Assembly (NCBI RefSeq): GCF_023074055.1
Contig: NZ_JADPKR010000013.1
Coordinates: 592,332-656,331 of the forward strand
Origin: Bradyrhizobium sp. 141
GTDB taxonomy: Bacteria; Pseudomonadota; Alphaproteobacteria; Rhizobiales; Xanthobacteraceae
Direction: 5' to 3'
Length of the DNA: 64,000 bases
The notes under the pieces were generated by a model. It saw only the letters and a list, made by a program, of their open reading frames with translations. It searched no databases and was not told the DNA's origin. This document shows positions 20,213 through 29,691 of this stretch, piece by piece. The translations under genes were made by a program, and so were the position numbers. The first letter of the stretch is position 1, and each line of letters begins with the position of its first letter.

Positions 20213-20584
20213 TCACCCCGCCAAATGGTTCGCCGATCCCTGGACGATCAGCCCCGCATCATTCACCCGCAGATACTCGCAGATGCGCTTGCCCCGCTCG
20301 TTCGCGTAAAACACCACGACGCTGTCGGGGCTGACGAACAGATCGAGCAGCGAGAAGTGCAGCTCCGGCAACAGCCCAAGCGCCTTGCCCCAATAGGCGC
20401 GCAAGGCGTCCTTGCCGCGCACAGTGCCGCTGGCGTCGAACCCCAGGATCGGGATGCGATCCGAGGTCATAACGGCCGCCTCGTCATAGAGGGCGAGCAC
20501 GCGCTCGAGGTCGCGCGAATTCCAGGCCTCGATCCAGGTGCGGCCGAGCGCGGCGAGCGATGATGGCTGGTGGTGCTGTGGCAT
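20213..20584 (-). CDS. NTF2-like/SnoaL-like protein
   Basis: 123 residues of the nuclear transport factor 2 fold: an N-terminal helix with WIEAWNSRDLERVLALYDEAAVM, then a run of beta strands. WNSRDLERVLALYDEDA-type openings are standard for SnoaL-like and ketosteroid-isomerase-like proteins. These act as small isomerases, cyclases or ligand-binding proteins; no specific role can be given. It is divergent from guaA. Confidence 0.82.
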   Translation of the reverse strand: MPQHHQPSSLAALGRTWIEAWNSRDLERVLALYDEAAVMTSDRIPILGFDASGTVRGKDALRAYWGKALGLLPELHFSLLDLFVSPDSVVVFYANERGKRICEYLRVNDAGLIVQGSANHLAG

Positions 20585-20734
20585 GATGATCCTCCCGATC
20601 GGCCCCTGGTTGAGCAGTGGGGCAAATTAGGTCAATAATACTTACCTATATTGGCTTTGTCCATGCCCAAAGAAGAATGTGGGCGCGCGCGCCCCGCGGT
20701 TGCGGCGCGCGCGCTGCCAGCGTATTTGCTGGCC

Positions 20735-22333
20735 ATGACAGCAGCACAGAACGACCGCTCCGCGTCGACGCCCTCGGTGGCCTCGGCGCACGACAAGATT
20801 CTCATCGTCGACTTCGGCAGCCAGGTGACGCAGCTGATCGCGCGTCGCGTGCGCGAGGACGGGGTCTATTGCGAGATCGTCCCGTTCAACAAGGCCGAAG
20901 CCGCCTTCGACGAGATGAAGCCGAAAGCGGTGATCCTCTCCGGCGGCCCTGAATCGGTGCATGAGGCCGGCTCGCCCCGCGCCCCCCAGGCCATCTTCGA
21001 TTCCGGCGTGCCCGTGATGGGCATCTGCTACGGCCAGATGACCATGGCAGCGCAACTCGGCGGCGAGGTCGAGGGCGGCCATCACCGCGAATTCGGCCGT
21101 GCCGATGTCGAGGTCAAGGCGCCGAGCAAGCTGTTCGAGGACGTCTGGTCGCCGGGCGGCAAGAACCAGGTCTGGATGAGCCATGGCGACCGCATCACGA
21201 AGATGCCGCCGGGCTTCTCCGTCGCAGGCACTTCGCCTAACGCGCCGTTCGCCATCATCCAGGACGAGAAGCGCAAATATTACGGCCTGATGTTCCACCC
21301 CGAAGTCGTGCACACGCCCGACGGCGCCAAGCTGATCCGTAACTTCGTGCGCAAGATCGCAGGCCTGTCCGGCGACTGGACCATGCGCGCCTTCCGCGAG
21401 GAGGAGATCGCGAAGATCCGCGGCCAGGTCGGCAAGGGCAAGGTGATCTGCGGCCTCTCCGGCGGCGTCGATTCCGCCGTCGCGGCCGTCTTGATTCACG
21501 AGGCCATCGGCGACCAGCTCACCTGCGTCTTCGTCGATCATGGTCTCTTGCGCCTCGATGAAGCCAAGACGGTGGTCGACCTGTTCCGCCACCACTACAA
21601 CATCCCGCTCGTCCACGTGGATGCCTCAAAACAGTTTTTGGGCGAGCTCGAAGGCGTCACCGATCCGGAAACCAAGCGCAAGACCATCGGCCGCCTCTTC
21701 ATCGAGGTGTTCGAAGCGGAAGCCAAGAAGATCGGCGGCGCCGACTTCCTCGCGCAAGGCACGCTCTATCCTGATGTGATCGAGAGCGTCTCCTTCACCG
21801 GCGGCCCCTCGGTGACGATCAAGTCGCACCACAATGTCGGCGGCCTGCCTGACCGCATGAACATGAAGCTCGTCGAGCCCCTGCGCGAGCTGTTCAAGGA
21901 CGAGGTGCGCAAGTTAGGGCGCGAGCTCGGCCTTCCCGAGATCTTCGTCGGCCGCCACCCGTTCCCGGGCCCGGGCCTCGCCATCCGTTGCCCCGGCGAC
22001 ATCACCCGCGACAAGCTCGACATCCTGCGCAAGGCCGACGCCGTCTACATCGACCAGATCCGCAAGCACGGCCTCTACGACGAGATCTGGCAGGCCTTCG
22101 CCGTGCTGCTCCCGGTGAAGACGGTGGGCGTCATGGGCGACGGCCGCACCTACGACTACGTCGTCGGCCTGCGCGCCGTCACGTCAACCGACGGCATGAC
22201 CGCGGACTTCTATCAGTTCGACATGAAGTTCCTGGGCGAGACGGCGACGCGCATCATCAACGAGGTGAAGGGCGTGAACCGGGTGGTGTATGACGTGACG
22301 AGCAAGCCGCCTGGGACGATCGAGTGGGAGTAG
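20735..22333 (+). CDS. guaA: GMP synthase (glutamine-hydrolysing)
   Basis: 532 residues from the ATG at 20735; the frame extends to 20651, but the extra residues are not family-like. The class I glutamine amidotransferase domain carries the nucleophile in MGICYGQM (Cys98) and the His-Glu pair in FHPEVVH. The ATP-pyrophosphatase domain has the PP-loop [12 protein letters not shown], and the C-terminal dimerisation domain ends KPPGTIEWE as is universal. It aminates XMP to GMP, following guaB (12294-13787) in the pathway. Confidence 0.97.
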   Translation: MTAAQNDRSASTPSVASAHDKILIVDFGSQVTQLIARRVREDGVYCEIVPFNKAEAAFDEMKPKAVILSGGPESVHEAGSPRAPQAIFDSGVPVMGICYGQMTMAAQLGGEVEGGHHREFGRADVEVKAPSKLFEDVWSPGGKNQVWMSHGDRITKMPPGFSVAGTSPNAPFAIIQDEKRKYYGLMFHPEVVHTPDGAKLIRNFVRKIAGLSGDWTMRAFREEEIAKIRGQVGKGKVICGLSGGVDSAVAAVLIHEAIGDQLTCVFVDHGLLRLDEAKTVVDLFRHHYNIPLVHVDASKQFLGELEGVTDPETKRKTIGRLFIEVFEAEAKKIGGADFLAQGTLYPDVIESVSFTGGPSVTIKSHHNVGGLPDRMNMKLVEPLRELFKDEVRKLGRELGLPEIFVGRHPFPGPGLAIRCPGDITRDKLDILRKADAVYIDQIRKHGLYDEIWQAFAVLLPVKTVGVMGDGRTYDYVVGLRAVTSTDGMTADFYQFDMKFLGETATRIINEVKGVNRVVYDVTSKPPGTIEWE

Positions 22334-22386
22334 GGGCGGCTATTCAATGTGGAGTATCGCTCCGAAGAGGCGGCGTCGCATAGATC

Positions 22387-23286
22387 ATGGGATTTGGGGT
22401 ATTCATCCATCGATCGGACTCGATCTATGATGACAGCCCTGCTGAACGGTATCAGTTTCCCGGTCAGTATTTGCGTCGCGTTGAAGCCTGTGTCGGCGAT
22501 TGGATAATCTATTACGAACCAAGCAAGGTCGCCGAGACGCGCGGCTACTTTGCGATCGCCCGGGTTCAGCAGGTAATTCCTGACCCCGGTACTTCGGGCA
22601 TGTATCTCGCTCTGATCGAGCCTGGAAGCTACCTAGACTTCGCCAATCCGGTCCCGTTCAACGGTCCGACAGGTCCCGTGGAGCGCGGGGTCCTGAATGA
22701 GCAGGGACGAATTTCGGGCCGCGCTCAGTCGGCAGTCCGTCCAATCTCTCGCGACGATTTCACTAGGATATGCGAACTTGGTTTGGCGGAGAATGTGCCG
22801 CTGCTACCCCGGCGCGATGACGATGTTCGATCGCTCGATCTCAACGAGGAGCAGGCGCCGTTCAGGTTAGACCAGGAGCGCGACCGTGTCAGTCTGACCG
22901 TGTCGAGAGTTATCCGCGATCGGGTCTTTCGTCGTATCGTGCTCCGCGCCTACGATGAGCGTTGCGCTATCACCGGCCTAAAACTCATCAACGGGATGGG
23001 GCGTGCGGAAGTTGCTGCCGCTCACATACGACCGGTTGAGGCAAACGGGCCAGACATCATCAGCAATGGCATCGCTCTTTCTGGCACCGCGCATTGGATG
23101 TTCGATCGCGGTCTCATCAGCCTTTCGGATAATTTGGAGATATTAATCTCGCGCCAGACGAACGATCCCGATGACGTGCGGTCAATTATCAACAAGACTG
23201 GCCAGGCACTTCCCCCGCGGCGGCTATCAGATCGCCCACATCCGCATTTCTTAAAGTGGCACCGCGAGTATTGCTTCAAGCAATAA
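22387..23286 (+). CDS. EVE-like/HNH endonuclease, candidate type IV restriction enzyme
   Basis: 299 residues. The N-terminal half (RYQFPGQYLRRVEACVGDWIIYYEPSK, then GYFAIARVQQV) looks like an EVE/PUA-type base-reading domain. The C-terminal half is an HNH_2 nuclease with Cys193 in ERCAITG, His213 in AAHIRP, Asn227 in SNGIAL and His236 in AHWMFD. This pairing is known in modification-dependent (type IV) enzymes that cut DNA with modified cytosine. There is no companion methyltransferase, as expected for type IV. Base composition is clearly less GC-rich than guaA next door, a sign of acquisition. The nuclease call is firm; the modified-DNA target is inferred. Confidence 0.8.
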   Translation: MGFGVFIHRSDSIYDDSPAERYQFPGQYLRRVEACVGDWIIYYEPSKVAETRGYFAIARVQQVIPDPGTSGMYLALIEPGSYLDFANPVPFNGPTGPVERGVLNEQGRISGRAQSAVRPISRDDFTRICELGLAENVPLLPRRDDDVRSLDLNEEQAPFRLDQERDRVSLTVSRVIRDRVFRRIVLRAYDERCAITGLKLINGMGRAEVAAAHIRPVEANGPDIISNGIALSGTAHWMFDRGLISLSDNLEILISRQTNDPDDVRSIINKTGQALPPRRLSDRPHPHFLKWHREYCFKQ

Positions 23287-23537
23287 GCGAAGCGGGCTTG
23301 TTGTTCGGTTGCGCTTGGGCACTCGGCAGCGATTCTCTTGAATTTCGGAAATTACGCTGACAGCGCACACAACTTCATTGCGCTCAATGAAGGGCAGGCG
23401 AGAGTCGCGGAGCACGTCGCGCCATCCGCATCTTCTTGAGATCGCCTAGAGCCGCTGGGCGTGCCTGCTTCATTCGGCGCGCGGCCGCCGTTCTGACCGT
23501 TGCGCAGGCAGCCATCCTGCGAGTCAATGGGCTCAAT

Positions 23538-23885
23538 CTACCGCGGAGCCAACCCCGCGCCGTTCTGAAGCGCCAAAAGTCCAATGCAGAAAATCGCGGC
23601 GCCGACCCATAGCACCACCGGGACCAGGTATGGCGACGAAACGATTTCGAGCACAGGAAAAGCCTGTTCTGAAAAGAATCTTCTGTACGCGACCCATCCA
23701 GTTGCGACGAGTGGCGTGAAAGCGACGATGAGGTAAAGCGCCCCAAGGGCCCAGCCAAGGGCAGTCAAATCCTTGGATCGCGTGGCTTCTCCCGCGAAGC
23801 CGAGTGCAGCCAACGAAACGAAGGCGCTCAATGCGCTGGCGAGAATCTCGGTAGCCAGGACGACGATCGAAAGAACTGTATTCAT
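23538..23885 (-). CDS. Small integral membrane protein of unknown function
   Basis: About 115 residues from MNTVLSIVVLATEI. Three hydrophobic helices are visible (VVLATEILASALSAFVSLAAL, ALGALYLIVAFTPLVATGWVA, VPVVLWVGAAIFCIGLLAL). No family is recognised. The upstream in-frame extension to 24002 is basic and low-complexity and is not believed. The 251 bp between this gene and the HNH gene hold no convincing gene. Confidence 0.55.
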   Translation of the reverse strand: MNTVLSIVVLATEILASALSAFVSLAALGFAGEATRSKDLTALGWALGALYLIVAFTPLVATGWVAYRRFFSEQAFPVLEIVSSPYLVPVVLWVGAAIFCIGLLALQNGAGLAPR

Positions 23886-24331
23886 GCTTGGATTCCGTTG
23901 AGCGTGGGATTTCCTTGAGGCCGCAGGGCGGATGCTGGCAGGGGCATCTGGCGGTTTAGCGCCTCGACCCCGGCGCTGCAATCGTGGTGATGCGTGTCGC
24001 AATCGGCGTGACGTGCTCGCGCTTTGCTGCCCGTGCGGCTAAACTGAAAGATGGGCCGCCGGTGCATTCGATCTCAGGAGCATGAGGTGATGCATCGCGC
24101 GTCAAAGCCTGGGAATCCGGATGTGCGAAGGACTATTCCGCGTGGCGCTCGGGATTTGTCCCGAGGCAGGCGCGACGTCCAACTTGTCGCATGCTGCGCT
24201 TACAGGACCAGAGTCGCAACAATGCCACAGTCGCGACGAGAGAGCATTGTTTAGACCCATTCAATTTCGTTTCCCCGTTGCCGTGTGCACATAAGTCCGC
24301 AGCTGAGGTTGTTCTCTAACCGGGGATTGGA
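23886..24331. other. 446-bp intergenic region upstream of the TonB receptor
   Basis: No credible gene; the short open frames here lack family resemblance and ribosome sites. It should contain the receptor promoter. A lone TTTAGA within ATTGTTTAGACCCATT (around 24247) resembles half of an iron-control element, but the second half is missing. Confidence 0.4.
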
Positions 24332-26572
24332 ATGCTGGGTTTGAATGCCGTGAGGCGTGGTTTTCTCGCGACCTGCAGTTTGTTTGTGTTGGATGCAGGC
24401 TTTGACGGCAAGAGTTACGCTCAAGCTCAGCTACCTCCAGTGACCGTTGAAGCTCCGGCGCAGGCCCGCCGCGCGCAAGCCGCGCGGGCTGGAGCCGCAA
24501 GCAACGTGCGGCGACCGTTACAACGCGCGAATCCGCCAAGGGCAGCACAGCTTGCGGCGGGAGCTCCGGCGTCGGCCCCGACGCTGCAGAGCGCGATCGG
24601 TCCCGTCCAGGGCTTCGTCGCTACGCGCAGCGCCACCGGCACCAAGACGAACACGGCGCTGATCGAGACGCCGCAGTCCATCTCGGTCGTGACCCAAGAT
24701 CAGATCCGCGACACCGGCGCGCGAACGGTCGGCGAGGCGTTGGCCTACACCGCCGGTGTGCAGACGCAGCCCTACGGCTTCGATCCCCGCTATGATCAGT
24801 TTCTGATCCGGGGATTTGCGGCCAACGTGTACGGCAATTATCGTGACGGCTTGCGGCAGGGCAATGGTTCGTTCGCCTATTTCCGCAACGAACCTTATGG
24901 CGCCGAGCGAATCGAGGTGATGCGCGGTCCGTCATCGGTGCTGTACGGCGCCAACGAAGCCGGCGGCATGGTGAACTATGTGAGCAAGATGCCGCTCGAC
25001 AAGCGGTTCAATGAGGTCGGCCTCGATATCGGAAATTTCGATCGCTATCAGGGCAGGTTCGACTTCAGCGGGCCAACCCTCGACAACGACAAGCTGCTTT
25101 ACCGCTTCACCGGCCTGGTACGTGACAGCGGCACGCAAATCCCCGGGACCTGGGATGACCGCGTGTTCCTTGCTCCGAGCTTTACCGCCAAGCTGGGCGA
25201 GGATACGACGCTCACCGTGCTGGCCGACTATGAGCGCAGCAAGACGTCGATGTGGCCGTATTATCTGCGCAACCCGGTGACGGGCGTGGTCACCAATATT
25301 CGTCTCGGCGACCCCGCATTCGACGCGCTCACGCAATGGCAGGCCTCGATCGGGTACAGGCTCGACCATCGCGTCAATGAGGCGCTGGCCTTCCGGCAGC
25401 ATGTCCGGATCGGGCACGTCTCGTTCGAGGGCAACATGGTCGATGCACTCAGCCTCTCGCCCGACGGACGCACGCTCAACCGCTATGGCGCGACGTTCCG
25501 GGAATGGCTGAACACTTTCAACGTCGATAATCAAATCGAGGCCAAGCTGGTCACCGGTCCGGTCAAGCATACGGTGCTCGCCGGCGTCGACTATTTCCGG
25601 CAAGGCACGACGCTGGACTATTATGCGGGCCTGGCGCCGTCGCTCGATCTGACGAATCCGGTCTACGGCAGCTCGGCGCCGACGACGCCTCTGGGGCTGA
25701 TGAGCACCAACAGCCAAACGCTCGGGCAAGTCGGGCTTTACGCACAAGATCAGATGGCGTGGGGCGGCTGGCGGCTGACCATCGGCGGCCGTCAGGATTT
25801 TGCCGAGCTCTCGAACCGCAACGACCTGTCGGGTCTGACGAGCGATAGCGCGCCCAGCAAGTTCACGGGCCGCGCCGGATTGTTGTACCTGTTCGAGTCC
25901 GGCCTTGCCCCTTATGTCAACTATGCGACGTCGTTTTTGCCGCTGACCGGCACGACGGCCCCCCAGCGCGGCGGCACGCCATTTGCGCCGACAACGGGTG
26001 AATCGTTCGAAGCCGGCATCAAATATCAGCCGCTTGGCTGGAACAGTTACTTCACCGCGACCTGGTTCAATCTCACCAAGGACAACGTGCTGACCATCGA
26101 TCCGGCGTTTCCCGCCTTCTCGGTGCAGACCGGCCAGGTCCGTTCGCGTGGCGCGGAGCTCGAAGCGGTGCTGTCATTGGCCGAGGGTCTGAAAGGCATC
26201 GCCTCCTACAGCTATACCGATGCCACCGTCACGCGCAGCAACGGCCTCGATCTCGGTAAGGTCCCGATCGGCGTGCCGTTGCAGCAGGCCGCGATCTTCC
26301 TCGACTACACCTGGCAAAGCGGCCCGCTTGCAGGCTTTGGCATCGGTGCCGGTGCGCGCTGGATCGGGCAGACCTGGGCGGATGAGGTCAACACGATCAG
26401 AAATCCCGCCGTCATGGCGTTTGATGCGGGTGCGCATTACGACTATCGCGGCATGCGGTTGGCCGTGAACGCGCGCAATCTGTCGGATGAGCGCGTTCCA
26501 ATCTGTAATGGCGGGACCTGCTCTTTCACGCAGGGACGGACCGTGCTCGGGAGTGCGACAGCGCGGTGGTGA
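24332..26572 (+). CDS. TonB-dependent siderophore receptor
   Basis: 746 residues. An N-terminal signal peptide of about 33 residues ends near SYAQA-Q. An Ala/Arg-rich stretch follows, then the plug domain: IETPQSISVVTQDQIRDTG, QFLIRGF and ERIEVMRGPSSVLYGANEAGG, which are standard FhuA/FpvA-type plug motifs. The 22-strand barrel runs to a C-terminal aromatic residue (ATARW), required for outer-membrane assembly. The protein imports a ferric siderophore across the outer membrane using TonB energy; which siderophore is not readable. No TonB, permease or FecI/FecR genes adjoin it. Confidence 0.93.
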   Translation: MLGLNAVRRGFLATCSLFVLDAGFDGKSYAQAQLPPVTVEAPAQARRAQAARAGAASNVRRPLQRANPPRAAQLAAGAPASAPTLQSAIGPVQGFVATRSATGTKTNTALIETPQSISVVTQDQIRDTGARTVGEALAYTAGVQTQPYGFDPRYDQFLIRGFAANVYGNYRDGLRQGNGSFAYFRNEPYGAERIEVMRGPSSVLYGANEAGGMVNYVSKMPLDKRFNEVGLDIGNFDRYQGRFDFSGPTLDNDKLLYRFTGLVRDSGTQIPGTWDDRVFLAPSFTAKLGEDTTLTVLADYERSKTSMWPYYLRNPVTGVVTNIRLGDPAFDALTQWQASIGYRLDHRVNEALAFRQHVRIGHVSFEGNMVDALSLSPDGRTLNRYGATFREWLNTFNVDNQIEAKLVTGPVKHTVLAGVDYFRQGTTLDYYAGLAPSLDLTNPVYGSSAPTTPLGLMSTNSQTLGQVGLYAQDQMAWGGWRLTIGGRQDFAELSNRNDLSGLTSDSAPSKFTGRAGLLYLFESGLAPYVNYATSFLPLTGTTAPQRGGTPFAPTTGESFEAGIKYQPLGWNSYFTATWFNLTKDNVLTIDPAFPAFSVQTGQVRSRGAELEAVLSLAEGLKGIASYSYTDATVTRSNGLDLGKVPIGVPLQQAAIFLDYTWQSGPLAGFGIGAGARWIGQTWADEVNTIRNPAVMAFDAGAHYDYRGMRLAVNARNLSDERVPICNGGTCSFTQGRTVLGSATARW

Positions 26573-26665
26573 ACGGCGCGCGCAGGCACCCAGCGCAAAC
26601 GTCGGATGTCCGTCACGCTCTGCCGTGATACGCCATCCGCGTCGTCCTCTCCGGAGCCAGCTCGC

Positions 26666-27925
26666 ATGTCCACTGCAATCGCGCCAAGCCAGCCGCCTGC
26701 CACGGCGGCCGAATCCGATCCCGAAACCCTCGGTTGGATGCAGGGCTTCCCGCCGGCGCCGGGCCGCACCATCACCTTCCAGGACGGCTCGTTCCGCAGC
26801 TTCCCGGAGCTCCGCTGGGCCTGGAGCAACATCCGTCAGCTGGTGCCGACGGTGAACGTCTGGCGCGGGGCGGGCCGGCTTCGGTGCTGCCGCGGGAGGA
26901 TCATGACATCGGCGCGGTCGCCTCGACCACTTTGGACGGCCGGCCCATGACGTTTGAAAAGATGCTGGAGGAGACCTATGCCGACGGCATCGTGGTGCTG
27001 CATCGGGGCAAGCTGATCTATGAGCGCTATTTCGGCGCGTTGAAGCCGCACAAGCCGCATATCGCGATGTCGGTGACGAAGTCGTTCACCGGCGTGCTCG
27101 CAGGGCTTCTGGTTGCCGAGGGCAGGATCGATCCGCATGCACTGGTGACGGATTATGTGCCGGAGCTGAAGGCGAGCGCGTTCGGGGACGCGCGCGTGCA
27201 CGAGGTCATGGATATGACCACGGGGCTCGCATACACCGAGGTCTATACCGACAAGAATTCGGATGTGTGGGGCCTGCGGCGGGCGAACGGCATGGCGCCG
27301 ATCCCGCCGGGTTATGAAGGCGCGACCACCATCTTCGAGTTTCTGATGGCGCAGAAGAAGCAGGGCGAGCACGGCAGGGCGTTTGCCTACAAGACCGTCA
27401 ACACCGACGTGCTGGCCTGGATCATCAGGCGCGCCAGCGGCATGACGCTGTCCGATCTTCTGTCCGAGCGCATCTGGCAGCCGATGGGTGCGGAGGAGGA
27501 CGCGCACTATCACGTCGACCGCATCGGCACCGAGAGCGGCGGCGGCGGGCTCTCCACCACCTTGCGCGATCTCGCCCGCTTCGGCGAGACCATGCGCAAC
27601 CACGGCCGCTTCAACGGCCGCCAGATCGTGCCGTCCCGGGTGATCGAGGACATCGCGCGCGGCGGCGATCCTGCGAAATTCAAGCCGGCCGGCTACACCA
27701 CGCTGCCGGGCGCGTCGTATCGCAATCAATGGTGGATCAGCCATAACGCCCACGGCGCCTACATGGCGCGCGGCGTTCACGGCCAGGGCATCTACATCGA
27801 TCCCAAAGCCGAGATGGTGATCGCGCGCTACGCCTCGCATCCCATGGCGGGCAACGCCGCCAACGAATCCGGTGACGCTGCCGGCGTATATGGCGCTGGC
27901 GAAGGCGCTGATGGCGGGCGGGTAG
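26666..27925 (+). pseudogene. NylB-like serine hydrolase with two compensating frameshifts
   Basis: The protein belongs to the beta-lactamase-fold hydrolases related to 6-aminohexanoate-dimer hydrolase. Its N-terminus (MSTAIAPSQ... RQLVPTVNVWRG) is read in one frame. From about 26867-26875, in a G-rich run, homology moves to another frame (PASVLPRED..., catalytic SVTK, YKTVN). At about 27865-27867 it returns to the first frame, giving DPVTLPAYMALAKALMAGG and a stop at 27925. A one-base loss and a one-base gain explain this. As it stands, the uninterrupted middle frame encodes residues up to an unrelated C-terminus (to 27951). It may be a real broken gene or two sequencing errors. Confidence 0.8.
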
Positions 27926-27947
27926 GCGCGCGGAAGCCGGCGTCGTC

Positions 27948-28051
27948 GTAGCCCGGATGGAGCGAAAGCGTAATCCGGGACAGACCAACCGCATCGCGCG
28001 ACGGCCCGTGCAGAACGAACCCCGGATTGCGCTGCGCTCCATCCGGGCTAC
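27948..28051. repeat. REP-like dyad, type D copy 2
   Basis: Perfect 13-bp arms GTAGCCCGGATGG (27948-27960) and CCATCCGGGCTAC (28039-28051) enclose a further TAATCCGGG/CCCGGATT pair. It lies between convergent genes. Related to 10300-10367. Confidence 0.88.
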
Positions 28052-28106
28052 AAGGTCAGCCAAAACCGCAAGATCGGTCGATGGCCATCACTGCTAAGCG
28101 GCGCCG

Positions 28107-28454
28107 TCAATGCGCCTCCTGCCAATGCGGACAGGTGACGTAGGCGGTGACGGCGCCTTGCTCGTGCGAGCGGATGGTGACTGTTTCGCCCTTCGGCATG
28201 TAGACGATCTCGCCGGGACCCGCGGTGACGGTGGTGCCGTCGCTTGATACCGAGAGTTTTCCTTCCAGGACGAGCATGACGTCGTCGACGGTGAGCTTTT
28301 CGTCCAGGCTTTGATTCGGCGCGTAGCGGCCGAAGCCGATGGTGATCGGTCCGCCGTGACGCTGGTCGATCACATTGGCGGCGAAGATCTCGCCGTCCTG
28401 TCCCGGCGAGCGTTCGAACGATGCGTCGGCGATGGCGATTCTGCGAACTTTCAT
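28107..28454 (-). CDS. Cupin-domain protein (EutQ-like)
   Basis: 115 residues, a single cupin barrel. DEKLTVDDVMLVLEGKLSV and GPGEIVYMPKGETVTI are the two cupin motifs in the style of EutQ-like proteins, with a Pro-Lys-Gly turn. The histidines of a classical metal site are mostly absent, so catalysis is doubtful. It is divergent from the SRPBCC-ArsR operon, and the ArsR-type palindrome at 28562-28585 lies in the shared gap, so it may be co-regulated. Confidence 0.75.
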   Translation of the reverse strand: MKVRRIAIADASFERSPGQDGEIFAANVIDQRHGGPITIGFGRYAPNQSLDEKLTVDDVMLVLEGKLSVSSDGTTVTAGPGEIVYMPKGETVTIRSHEQGAVTAYVTCPHWQEAH

Positions 28455-28561
28455 GAAAGCCTTCCGTTGAGACCAGCCATGGCGGGGTGGGGACGGATAG
28501 ACGCGTGAGCGGGTGTTTTGTTCACGCCGCCTGCGAGGCGGTTTGACGCAGCGATAGCGCT

Positions 28562-28585
28562 TAATATAAGTGTTGACTTATATTA
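28562..28585. promoter_or_regulatory. ArsR-type operator, perfect 10-4-10 palindrome
   Basis: TAATATAAGT-GTTG-ACTTATATTA is a perfect inverted repeat, strikingly AT-rich for this genome. It lies 48 bp upstream of the SRPBCC start and overlaps a TTGACT -35-like hexamer. ArsR/SmtB repressors bind such AT-rich dyads, and the only ArsR gene nearby is the second gene of this operon, so autorepression is the natural reading. Confidence 0.85.
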
Positions 28586-28633
28586 GTGTTGCTCGATATT
28601 CCTCCTTCGCGCAAAAAGATAGGGAGGAACGCA

Positions 28634-29296
28634 ATGCAGATCGATGTCGCCAGGGTCCTGGGGCTTGTGACGCGCTCGGTGAAGACCTTCGAGAAAGACG
28701 GCAAACCTGCGAGCGCAGTGACACTGACGCGGCTCTACGACACCAGCGTCGAGGATCTCTGGGACGCCGTGACCAGCAGCGAGCGCATTCCGCGCTGGTT
28801 CTTGCCGGTCGAGGGAGACCTCCAGCTAGGCGGAAGGTATCAGCTCAAGGGCAATGCGGGCGGCACCATCACCGCATGTATGCCGCCGACCCATTTTGCC
28901 GCAACGTGGGAGTTTGCAGGGGCGGTGAGCTGGATCGACGTCAAGCTGGCAGCCGAACGAAGCCAGGCGCGTTTGACGCTTGAGCACACCGCGATCATCG
29001 AGGATCATTGGAATCAGTTCGGCCCGGGTGCGGTGGGGATCGGTTGGGACCTCGCACTTGCGGGACTGGAGCGATATGTTGCGACGGGAGCGTCGGTCGA
29101 TCACGAGACGGCCGAGGCTTGGATGGGCTCGCCTGAGGGCAAGGAATTCATGACGACCAGCGGCGAGTCTTGGCGGGCGGCGCACGTCGCGAGCGGGGTC
29201 GATCCTGACACGGCGAAGCAGCGCTCGGACCGCACCATCGCGTTCTATCGCGGCGAGATGCTGCCCGACATCGCTCATCCCGGCACAGGAAGCTGA
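28634..29296 (+). CDS. SRPBCC (AHSA1-like START/Bet v1 fold) protein
   Basis: 220 residues. TRLYDTSVEDLWDAVTSSERIPRWFLPVEGDL followed by GGRYQLKGNAGG is the classic opening of the AHSA1-like SRPBCC family, which forms a deep hydrophobic ligand cavity. The start follows a near-perfect AGGGAGGA ribosome site. Its stop overlaps the ArsR start by one base (TGATG), so translation is coupled. This SRPBCC-ArsR pairing is frequent in actinobacteria and alphaproteobacteria; the ligand is unknown. Confidence 0.88.
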   Translation: MQIDVARVLGLVTRSVKTFEKDGKPASAVTLTRLYDTSVEDLWDAVTSSERIPRWFLPVEGDLQLGGRYQLKGNAGGTITACMPPTHFAATWEFAGAVSWIDVKLAAERSQARLTLEHTAIIEDHWNQFGPGAVGIGWDLALAGLERYVATGASVDHETAEAWMGSPEGKEFMTTSGESWRAAHVASGVDPDTAKQRSDRTIAFYRGEMLPDIAHPGTGS

Positions 29297-29658
29297 TGCA
29301 CGTCTTCGAGGTCCTCGCCGATCCCGTGCGCCGCCGCATCCTCGAGCTGCTCGGCCGGAACGAAATGGCGTCCGGTGAGGTCGTCGAAATGATCGGGGCC
29401 GAGTTCGGGATCACCCAGGCGGCCGTCTCGCAGCACCTCAAGGTGCTGCGCGAGAGCGGCTTTGCAAACGTTCGGGCGGAGGCACAAAGGCGGCTCTATT
29501 CGGTCGACGTCGCGGGCCTTCGCGCGGTGGATGCGTGGATCGGTCAGTTCCGTAATTTCTGGGAGCCCAAGCTGGACGCGCTGGCAACCGAGATCGCGCG
29601 CGGCAAGCGCGAGCGTCGCAACGCCCCCATTACCAAGCGGAGCGGGAAGAGGGCTTGA
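29296..29658 (+). CDS. ArsR-family transcriptional repressor
   Basis: 120 residues with a winged helix: FEVLADPVRRRILELLGRNEM, then EFGITQAAVSQHLKVLRESGFANV as the recognition part and RRLYSVD as the wing. The ELCVCDL metal-binding motif of true ArsR/SmtB sensors is absent, so it is probably not a metalloregulator. It is coupled to the SRPBCC gene and probably represses the operon through the palindrome at 28562-28585. The C-terminus is a basic tail rich in Lys and Arg. Confidence 0.92.
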   Translation: MHVFEVLADPVRRRILELLGRNEMASGEVVEMIGAEFGITQAAVSQHLKVLRESGFANVRAEAQRRLYSVDVAGLRAVDAWIGQFRNFWEPKLDALATEIARGKRERRNAPITKRSGKRA

Positions 29659-29691
29659 TGAAATCGCGAACTTGACGGTGAGGGAGCGAGG

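Noticed and set aside
24051..24254. A 67-residue plus-strand frame in the gap before the TonB receptor
   Set aside because: No ribosome site, no family pattern and Arg-rich random composition.
24240..24265. Iron-control box for the TonB receptor
   Set aside because: Only one half (TTTAGA) is visible and the second half is absent.
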